From the NCBI GenBank assembly GCA_024291935.2, contig CM044313.1, positions 89,155,001-89,219,000 on the forward strand: 64,000 bases of DNA, in the 5' to 3' direction. The notes below the pieces were generated by a model that worked only from the letters and a program-made list of their open reading frames with translations, was not told the DNA's origin and did not search any database. The stretch's first letter is position 1; every line of letters begins with the position of its first letter. The stretch is from Okapia johnstoni (taxonomy: Eukaryota > Chordata > Mammalia > Artiodactyla > Giraffidae). Positions 56,201-64,000 of the stretch are shown here, in pieces. Both the position numbers and the translations under genes were made by a program.

Positions 56201-57529
56201 GTATGCTTTATTAAAAATTGTGTATGCTGAGGAGAAAAATAAGGTTTAGAGACTGTATCTAGCACATATTTTTACTTTTTGTAAGTTTTAATAATTCAAG
56301 TAGTTTTTTCATTTGTGCAATAAAGACTTCAGAATCTGAAGTTGATCTACATTAAATCTTTGTGAATATATGAGAGGTCAGTGAAACATAAATAGACCTT
56401 TTTACTAATAACACTGGAATATCGGTTATACACTTTCAACAAATGAAAATATATTAAAAAAACATTCATTCTTCCTCACATACACCAATTAAAGATTAAA
56501 ATGCATTTGTCAACATTAAACTCTTCAACTGTAAAAGAAAATTTCATCACCCAGTTTTAAATGTGTTTCTTAAAAATGTTAATACATTTGATCACGGTAA
56601 CATTTAGTAGAAACATGCTTTGAAAGGACAAGTCCCAGAATGAGTGGAAGTAATGAGTGTAAAATGGTATATATCTATATGGAAATTAATTTTGTCTTGT
56701 TTATTCAATTTTAATATATGCTAGTTTGAATCATATAAAGTTTTAAATGTTGTAGGTTAATAAATGGTCAAACACTATCTGTTCCCCAACTTTTAAACAT
56801 ATGTGTTTATGATACGAGATTTTCTTCCCCAGGTACTTGCCACTGAAGAATTTTTGCATGTGTATACCCACTAGAATCCATGTACAAATTTTTTTTAAAT
56901 TTATCACTCTTTATAAATAAAAAGCTAGTAATAACTCAGATATGTATCAAAATATAATAGGAATATGCACAGTGATGTATCCATTGAATGAAGGATATAA
57001 ATCAAGAAAATATCTGAACTATAGTTTTCTACAATGAATGAATTGCAAAAACATGATACTTGTTTGAAAAAAAAAGTGATGGTTTCCATTGGAGAATATA
57101 AACATATGATGTCACTGGAAAAGACAAAACTAGGCAAAACAGACAAACCTAAGCCACACATTTTTACAGGCTTGTAAATTTGTGATAAGAATACAAAAAT
57201 AAGCAAGAGAATTGTTAACATGAAAGTAATTTTCTGTAAGAAACAGGGCATAGCCAGAGATATAAACTGGGAAGAATTTTCAAAGGACTTTAGTGGTTCT
57301 ACTTTAAGCTGAGTGGTAGAAACATAATGCTTTCTATTTTGTGAATGTGTGTATCATTTTTAAAAGACTTTTAAGTGAGCATGGTTAGCAAGCATAGTTT
57401 GATACTTCAGGAAGAAGAAACAGTCCTATTGGAAGCCATTGATTTTACAATGAAATAAAACAAGTCCATTCAGAAAGGACTGAATCATATAAGACCATCG
57501 AGACAGAAATACAAAATTTACAGAAGTTA
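56201..57529. other. 1.3 kb AT-rich single-copy DNA
   Basis: No gene or repeat recognised. The minus-strand frame 56925-57251 (108 codons, hydrophobic because of AT-rich DNA) has no motif. Confidence 0.5.
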
Positions 57530-57828
57530 GAATTTATCCTTGGAGAAGGCAGTGGCAACCCACTCCAGTACTCTTGCCTGGAAGATCCCATGGACAGAGG
57601 AGCCTGGTAGGCTGCAGTCCATAGGGTCGCTAAGAGTCGGACATGACTGAGTGACTTCGCTTTCACTTTTCACTTTCATGCATTGGAGAAGGAAATGGCA
57701 ACCCACTCCAGTGTTCTTGCCTGGAGAGTCCCAGGGACCGGGGAGCCTGGTGGGCCGCCGTCTATGGGGTCGCACAGAGTCAGACACGACTGAAACGACT
57801 TACCAGCAGCAGCAGCAGATTTTATCCT
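57530..57828 (+). mobile_element. Bov-A2 dimer SINE with TSD
   Basis: Body 57541-57817: monomer 1 (TGGAGAAGGCAGTGGCAACCC...), linker CTTTCACTTTTCACTTTCATG, monomer 2, and an (AGC)n tail. Flanks GAATTTATCCT (57530-57540) and GATTTTATCCT (57818-57828) differ at one base. Confidence 0.97.
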
Positions 57829-58279
57829 AAATATAAAGGAGAGCAAGAACCCAATTTAGGGGTGGTTTTTTTTTTTTTTTTTTTTTAATGTTGCTCTGGC
57901 TGCTGTATGGGGAAAAAAAAGACATTTTTAAAAAATTTTTCCAGAGTAAATCGTGGAGAAGGAAAGACCAATTTGGAAACCCTTACAGTAATGCACATGA
58001 CAGCTGTTGGCTTAGACTCATGTGGTTGTCACAGAGCTGGAGAGAAATAGACAGCTCTGAGATATATGTGGGAGTTACAATTTACAATACTTTATGACGG
58101 ATTGGCTCTAATGGTTTAATAGAGGTTAGTATTGAATGATGTTTCTGTGTCTTCAGATTGAGTGACTGGAAAGATAATTAATGTAGAGAACATAATAGAC
58201 AGAATTGAATTGTGAATGGGCCTAGATCAGAGTTTCATTCTGGACATGTTATTTTGGCCCTATTATATCACGTATAGTT
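57829..58279. other. Single-copy DNA with T-run
   Basis: T-run of about 20 bases at 57867-57887. No gene. Confidence 0.5.
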
Positions 58280-58546
58280 ACTTGTTGTTGTTCTTCAGTC
58301 ACTAAGTTGTGTCCAGTTCTTTGAGACCCCATAGACTGAAGCATGCCAGGCTTCCCTGTCCTTCACTATCTGCCTGAGTTTGCTCAAACCGATGTCCATT
58401 GAGTCAGTGATGCCATCCAACCATCTCATCCTCTGTCATCCCCTTCTCCTCCTGCCCCTCAATCTTTCCCAACATCAGGGTCTTTTCCAATGAGTTGACT
58501 CTTCCCACCAGGTGGCCAAAGTAATGGAACTTCAGGTTCAACTTCT
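58280..58546 (-). mobile_element. BovB LINE 3' end, antisense, 270 bp
   Basis: TTGTTGTTGTTCTTCAGTCAC to GGTGGCCAAAGTAATGGAAC and TTCAGGTTCAAC. Strongly truncated. GTTACT occurs at both edges, too short to rely on. Confidence 0.92.
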
Positions 58547-58632
58547 GTTACTAGCATGTTGCATTCTGTGAATCAGCTGAATGGAAAAGTTAAGTAACCA
58601 ATTTGAAATATGTATCTGGATAGCAGAAGTAT

Positions 58633-58867
58633 AGCCTATAAGGGGCTTCCTTGGTGAGTCAAATGGTAAAGAATCCATCTAGAATGCGGGATACCTGTGT
58701 TCAATCCCCGAGTCAGAAAGATCCCCTGGAGAAGGAAATGGTAACCCACTTCAGTAATTTTACCTAAAGAATACCATGGACAGAGGAACCTGGTGGATTA
58801 CATACAGTCCATGGAGTCACAAAGAGTCAGACGTAACTGAATGACTAAGCATGCACCCAGCCTGTAA
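58633..58867 (+). mobile_element. Bov-tA SINE, full length, older
   Basis: GGGGCTTCCTTGGTGAGTC head, AAGAATCCATCTAGAATGC, B-box relative GTTCAATCCC, then AAAGAGTCAGACGTAACTG. Flanks AGCCTATAA (58633-58641) and AGCCTGTAA (58859-58867) may be the target duplication. Confidence 0.92.
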
Positions 58868-60715
58868 TAGTGAACCATAACAAGAAGGGGTATGTGAAAT
58901 ACTGAGAATAATGAGACCACCTGGAGAGATGACAGAGAAGCAAGAAAGAGGCCTAATACTTAGGTAAGAGGTAGCAGAGGAGTTCTAACCAAAGAGAATG
59001 AGCAGGAATAGCCTAAGCAGTAAAATAAAAAATAGGAAATCATAGTATCAGAGAAACCAGAAGAAAAATATTTTCTTAAAAGCATAATCTTTTCTGACAA
59101 ATACTAAAGTAAAGTTGAGGAAGATGGTGGCTAATAAGTACCTATTGAATTTAGCAAATTAAGGTTACAGGATATGAGGAAATGTTCAACTGAGGGATGC
59201 TGGCATTGTGGAGAGTACTAAAGAATGAATGACAATAAGGAAGAAATTATGATGTGTGAAATTAACCCTAGAAGACATTTGGGAATTGAAATCCAGATGG
59301 AAAATTTGGCAGATTTTTTTTTAAATGTAAAACAGAAACAGGTTTTCTTTTCATTTTTGACTAGGTTTTTCATGAATCCTAACTTTGCTGGATAGCGTAG
59401 AGCCAAAAAGGGTTAAAATTGGTAGAAGTTTCCAACAATGTAGTTAGGTTACTTATCTTCTTTAAATAAAACAATCCCTGAAATATCCTCTTCTTCCTCT
59501 TGTTCCTCTCCAAGACGGCAAGTGAAAATAAGGGCTTGTGTGAGGGTAAGGTAGTGGTGATGGCTGTGTGTTCTTCTGGTTGTAGAAAAAGGAACCCTGG
59601 ATCACATGTGAGCATTAGATTTCTGTCTTCTGGGTCCATCTTGATGATGTCATGAGACAGCCTAGATTCTGGACACATTGTTGGCATTTCAAGTCTGTAG
59701 CTAGGAACTCACAGGTACTTTCTGATCAATGAAGTATGAGACAAGGTTGTCAGCTGTGGATGACAGAATTGAGCCAAAAGAAGAAAAAATTGTGGATGAT
59801 GGAAAATTAATAAAATAATTATGGAAATTAGGAATAAGAAGTTAAGTAATTTGCTGCCAATTTGATTCATGCTTTGAAAAGCCAAACAAAGCTTGAAGCT
59901 TCTCCATACAAGCCCATCCTTCGGTCAGTTTCTGTGTCAGTAGGGACAAATGCCACTACATTTTCTCATGTGATGATAATGATTACTGAGTCTCTGGGCA
60001 CACAAATGTCATAGGCTTATCTTTTCTGTATTCATTCATTCATCCATCCACACATTTATTACAAGATTTTGGATTTCTAATATTGTTGAACTCTATACTA
60101 ACAGCTTATGAGTGAGAAATGCATGACAGTATCCCTCTTTTTAAAAAATGTAACTACAGAAACAAAACCTAAAAACCCTACATACTGAAAATTGAATTAA
60201 GGAGTGGTAATTAAAAGATAAAGATTTATTTTTAAAATCTTACGCTATACTGTAATGTATCAAGCAAACAGAATAAACCAAAAGCGCTATCGAAATAGAT
60301 AACACACTATATACATCACTGCCTGACACTGTATGATACCACCTGATAATTTAATGACTTAGGAATTTGAAACATTTTTCGATTGGTGTGTGAAGTTAAT
60401 TAATCTGTTCATTTATTCTCCATCTGGGAAAGTAAATAATACTTAGTAACAGGAAGTCACTGTTAAACTAACTAATAGACAAAGATCCACATAGACACAC
60501 ATACAAACTGCTTCCCAAAGCTTGGCATCTGTTAAAAACTCATTTGAAAAAATATAATTTCACCTTGCAGAGGCTCACAGTCTCTAATTCTAAGAAACAG
60601 TTTCTGACTATTTAGCCAAATATATGGAGGAAAAAAAGTACTAGAGGAAGATTAAGCACCATTTCTAATGTTTTAGAATATCTAATCCCACCTTATTAAA
60701 CAAGATCCATCAGTG
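58868..60715. other. 1.85 kb single-copy DNA
   Basis: No gene defended. A 102-codon minus-strand frame (59379-59687) has no recognised domain. A (TTCA)-like run is at 60030-60045. Confidence 0.5.
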
Positions 60716-61038
60716 CTTTATTAGCTCCCTACTGCTGCCATAACTAAGTACCATGATCTGAATGGCTTAAAGCAGCAGAAAGTTATTATTTCACAGTACT
60801 GGAAGCAAGAAGCAAAAATTCAAGGTACCAGCAGGCATACTTCCCCTTCTCCGTAGGGGAGAATACTTCTTTGCCACTTCCTACCTGATGGCTCCCAGGC
60901 CATCTTTGGCACTCCTCAGCTTGTTAGCTACAGCACTTCAGCCTGAGCGTGTGCTGTCACATAGCATTTTCCCTCTCCTCCCATGTTTCCCTCCTTCTAT
61001 AAGGCATCAGTCATATTGGGTAAGGGTCCACTCTAATG
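60716..61038 (-). mobile_element. MLT1/MST-type LTR, antisense, left part
   Basis: TTTATTAGCTCCCTACTGCTGC, AACTAAGTACCATGATCTGAA, TTATTATTTCACAGTACTGG and AAGGTACCAGCAGGCATAC are the antisense LTR end, decayed. It is cut by the Bov-A2 dimer. Confidence 0.65.
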
Positions 61039-61321
61039 CAAGCAAGGCGATGGCACCCCACTCCAGTACTCTCGCCTGGAAATCCCCATGGACGGAGGAG
61101 CCTGGTGGGCTGCAGTCCATGGGATCGCTGAGAGTCGGACACAACTGAGCGACTTCACTTTCACTTTTCACTTTCATGCATTGGAGGAGGAAATGGCAAC
61201 CCACTCCAGTGTTCTTGCCTGGAGAATCCCAGGGACGGCAGAGCCTGGTGGGCTGCCATCTGTGGGGTCGCACAGAGTCGGACATGACTGAAGCGACATA
61301 GCAGCAGCAGCCACCCTAATG
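61028..61321 (+). mobile_element. Bov-A2 dimer SINE inside LTR, with TSD
   Basis: Body 61039-61310: two Bov-A monomers joined by CTTCACTTTCACTTTTCAC, tail (AGC)n. Flanks CCACTCTAATG (61028-61038) and CCACCCTAATG (61311-61321) differ at one base. Confidence 0.97.
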
Positions 61322-61438
61322 ACCATGTTTTAACTTGATTACCTCTATGCAGACCCTGTTTTCAAATAAGGTAACATTTTGAGATGTTAGGAGTGAGAAT
61401 TTCAATCTATCTTTTTGAAGAATGGAATTCCGCCCATA
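61311..61438 (-). mobile_element. MLT1/MST-type LTR, antisense, right part
   Basis: TGATTACCTCTATGCAGACC, TCAAATAAGGTAACATTTTG, AATTTCAATCTATC and GAATTCCGCCCATA complete the LTR broken by the SINE. Confidence 0.65.
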
Positions 61439-61651
61439 ATAATGCTTCACTCCATTGACGTGAAAAGATCGAGGGGGAGAGATGGAGAGGCTAAAAATGG
61501 AAACAGATCTGTTATCTATCTCTTCCTGATGCACAGAACTGTAACTAAAGAAAAAGTCCTTTTCTCACTGATCATCTCTCTTCTTCTCACTAATCATGGA
61601 AGATGGAAAGTAATAAAACATACATGCATATATTCACACAGATATATTAAT
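61439..61651. other. Single-copy spacer
   Basis: Nothing recognised. Confidence 0.45.
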
Positions 61652-61793
61652 AAGGGTCGGGAAGATCCCCTGGAGAAGGAAATGGCAACCCACGCCAGTA
61701 CTCTGGCCTGGAAAATTCCATGGATGGAGGAGCCTGGTAGGCTAGAGTCAATGGGAACGAAAAGAGCCCTACATGACTGAGCAACTCACTTCT
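61652..61793 (+). mobile_element. Bov-tA SINE, 3' part
   Basis: GGGTCGGGAAGATCCCCTGG, AATGGCAACCCACGCCAG, GTACTCTGGCCTGG, CTACATGACTGAGCAAC. The head is missing. Confidence 0.92.
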
Positions 61794-61837
61794 CATATAT
61801 ATAAAATCAATATATAATGTATAATATAATGTGTAGA

Positions 61838-61938
61838 TACAGACATACCTCAGAAATAATGTGCATTCAGTTCCAGATCACTGTAATGAAATATCTCAGT
61901 AAGAAAGTCCCATCAACGTTTTTATTTCCCAGTGCATT
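61838..61938 (+). mobile_element. Tigger-derived DNA transposon, left part
   Basis: TACAGACATACCTCAGAAATA, TTCAGTTCCAGATCACTG and TTTATTTCCCAGTGCAT match the left end of the Tigger1 group (pogo-like). Internally deleted and lacking transposase. Confidence 0.8.
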
Positions 61939-62009
61939 GTTTGTTGTTGTTCAGTCACTAAGTCATGCCTGACTCTTTGCAACCCCATGGACTGCAGAAT
62001 CAGTGCATT
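61930..62009 (-). mobile_element. 62-bp BovB insertion with perfect 9-bp TSD
   Basis: 61939-62000 holds only the very 3' end of BovB (GTTTGTTGTTGTTCAGTCAC, AAGTCATGCCTGACTCTTTGC, CATGGACTGCAG). CAGTGCATT occurs at 61930-61938 and 62001-62009 and the Tigger sequence continues without loss. This is a complete retroposition event of minimal length. Confidence 0.92.
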
Positions 62010-62373
62010 TAAAGATTATTTTTACACTATACTGTACTCTATTAAGTGTACAGTAGCATTATCTATAAAAATACAATGTAAATACTTTAAACTGTATTTT
62101 ATTGCTAAAAATGCTAAGCATCTCTGAGCTGTCAGAGTCATCATTATAACAGCAAAAATCAGTGATCACCACAGCAAAAATAATAAAAGTGAAAAAGTTT
62201 GAAATATTGTGAGGATTACCAAAATGTCACACAAAACCATGAAATGAATAAATGTAAGAGAAAAATGACACCTATAGACTTGTTCAACGTCAAGTTGTCA
62301 CAAACTTTTAATTTGCAAATCACAGGATCTGTGAAATTCAATAAAGTATAACATAATAAAAGGTGCACCTACA
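62001..62373 (+). mobile_element. Tigger-derived DNA transposon, right part
   Basis: TTACACTATACTGTACTCTATT, AGTGTACAGTAGCATTAT, then after an internal deletion AAAGTTTGAAATATTGTGAG, ACCAAAATGTCACAC and the right end ATAAAAGGTGCACCTACA. No transposase coding sequence remains. Confidence 0.8.
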
Positions 62374-62489
62374 TAGTGAATACTATAATATACCTAAATA
62401 TATATTATTATATATTGATAGAGGTATGTAATAGTTATATACTATATATATATATATATGCATATATACATGTAATATATAAAAGCTAC
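62374..62489. repeat. AT-rich run with (TA)n
   Basis: TATATATATATATATATG at about 62444-62460 within generally TA-rich DNA. Confidence 0.85.
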
Positions 62490-62672
62490 ACAATGTGGCT
62501 CAGATGGTAAAGAATCTGCCTGCAATGCAGGTGACCCAGATTTGATTCCTCTGTTAGGAATATTCCCTGGAGAAGGGAGTAACTACCCACTCCAGTATTA
62601 TTGCTGGATAATTCTGTGGAGAGAGGAGACTGGCAGGCTCCAGTACATGGGGTTGCATATGAAAGGAGCCTT
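62490..62672 (+). mobile_element. Bov-tA SINE, diverged
   Basis: TGTGGCTCAGATGGTAAAG, AATCTGCCTGCAATGCAGG, B-box relative GATTTGATTCC, GGAGAAGGGAGTAACTACCC, ATGGGGTTGCATATG. The 3' end is lost after the last of these. Confidence 0.9.
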
Positions 62673-64000
62673 AGTGTTGGATTCAAACCATGTTTATGGA
62701 TATATAGACTTTTCAAATTGGAAGTCACTTTCCTATTTTTCCACTTGGAAATTATTTTCATCTTAGCACATCATTAACCATGGAATCAACATTTCAGTTG
62801 AAAGAGAATTGTTTTTGAAATAGAACATATGATATCTTTACCTCCCTAAGTCTGGGGGAAATGGCCACTGTCAATACCTTGGGGACATAGCTACAAATCT
62901 ATATTACTTTTTCTTTCTGATCAAAGGAGGGAGCCATCAATTTTTCTAAAATTATTTTTGTCAGTAACTGGCTTTAAGGATGTTTATTACTTAGTCCAGA
63001 GGTTCTTGGCTGTCATATAGGATTATTTGCAGAGACACAGGAGCTTGGAACTCATTAGAATATATAACTAAGTTAATTGTTCTCATAAATTACTTTTCTA
63101 AATACTTGAATTCTTTAATTTACAGAAGAAATCGACCTTTTGCTGCAGGACTTCATGGTAGCTTCCATGACACTTTTCCACCTGTATTTGAAAATAACCA
63201 GTAAATTGTGAAACTTTATTTTAGATTTCAGCAAATAAGGTTAAAACATCTTGTGGCAAAAGTTTGTGCAAGTCATGCAATATATTTAACTTATTGTAAT
63301 AAAATATGAAATATATTTCAGAGATGGTAATATTAAAATATTTTATATTTATCTGTGAATGTAATGCAAATGAGAGAAAGCAGTCCCTTTTTTTTGGTTG
63401 AAAATATATGCAAGCCTTCTAAAATTCTTAACTTGATTTTTTTGAGCCAGAGAGTCTCTTTATGCTCTAACACAAGGAAGGGCATATTAAAAAGATCCTT
63501 TATTGGAATACTTCCTATAAAGGATTATGCTTGCTATAGATATGCTATAAGATACTAAGTTTGCTGGCTTCTGGAAAAGTGAAAACATGAAACACTGTAT
63601 AATACCATTCTATTTGCTTCTTGAATCATATAAACATCCAGTATTTAGAGATAGAAATTTGACTTGTGCTCATCAAGCCAGCTCTTCAGTTTTACAGATG
63701 TAAAACTGAAAAACATATATTTATAATTTTTCCCTCTAAGTGGGTCATAAAATGAATAAGCCAAAGACTGCATTTTAGATACATGATAGAACAATTGTTG
63801 AACTAGAAATTAAGCATAATAAAAATACAGTATACAGTAAACTATGAGAGTTTTTTTATTTTTCCATTACACTGTGAGATTCCCCAAAGGACATTCTTAT
63901 TCACTTCTAATTTCTAGACTCACTGCAGTATCATTTCTGAGATTTCTTCAACAATTGTTTATGAAGTGATTAATTGAACTATCAAAACAACTTATAGATC
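62673..64000. other. 1.3 kb AT-rich single-copy DNA
   Basis: No gene, RNA or repeat recognised up to the window end. Confidence 0.5.

Noticed and set aside
59379..59687. 102-codon minus-strand frame that looked protein-like
   Set aside because: I recognised no domain and saw no splice or promoter context; kept as unassigned DNA.
1..64000. Operons, ribosome binding sites, phage, plasmid or bacterial defence genes
   Set aside because: The repeats are mammalian and there are no dense coding tracts; none of these apply.

Overview
This is nuclear DNA from a ruminant, most likely a bovid (cattle, sheep, goat or a relative). The evidence is the density of lineage-marking retroposons: many 5'-truncated BovB (RTE-type) LINE copies, tRNA-Glu-headed Bov-tA SINEs, Bov-A2 dimers with (AGC)n tails, and ruminant-type L1 3' ends. 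Two CHR-type cetartiodactyl SINEs fit the same origin, as do old mammalian elements (MIR, MLT1 LTRs, MER20, a Tigger derivative, L1M). I cannot separate bovid species from this window.

I found no host protein-coding gene, no exon I would defend and no functional RNA gene. The longer open frames are BovB or L1 remnants, frames opposite them, or chance runs in AT-rich DNA. The window reads as intergenic or deep intronic sequence. Boundaries of repeats are by eye and usually good to about 10 bases; family names of old LTRs are from memory of consensus sequences and were not checked by alignment.

Layout. 1-8 kb: an inverted pair of BovB 3' ends, a MIR, an MLT1 LTR broken by a SINE, a short L1 3' end with an 11-bp target-site duplication, then the longest BovB copy (about 2.1 kb, minus strand, dead reverse transcriptase) followed by another BovB in the same orientation. 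8-17 kb: SINEs, an antisense ERV LTR, and a nest in which a 2.4-kb L1 sits inside an older LTR that itself appears to sit in an L1M; a second, inverted copy of the same LTR family lies at 16.2-16.8 kb. 17-28 kb: CHR SINE, Bov-tA copies, three BovB fragments, a cluster of short perfect hairpins at 19.4 kb, MER20 broken by Bov-tA, and an old antisense L1. 28-39 kb: LTR-like blocks, more antisense L1M, a long (CA)n, and a 1.3-kb BovB that keeps the YADD motif. 40-53 kb: BovB with a 14-bp duplication, a mosaic of SINE, BovB and L1 pieces, a Bov-A trimer flanked by a perfect 10-bp duplication, a 1.4-kb antisense L1 inserted into a Bov-tA, and a duplicated CA-repeat locus. 53-64 kb: mostly single-copy AT-rich DNA with an MLT1 LTR, two Bov-A2 dimers, and a Tigger remnant holding a 62-bp BovB insertion.

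These elements do not form a gene system; they are layered insertions whose order can be read from who interrupts whom. Old DNA transposons, MLT1 and L1M come first, then LTRs, then BovB, Bov-tA, Bov-A2 and ruminant L1. I saw no convincing sign of an undescribed biological system. The items most worth checking are the trimeric SINE, the hairpin cluster, the minimal BovB insertion and the duplicated CA locus.
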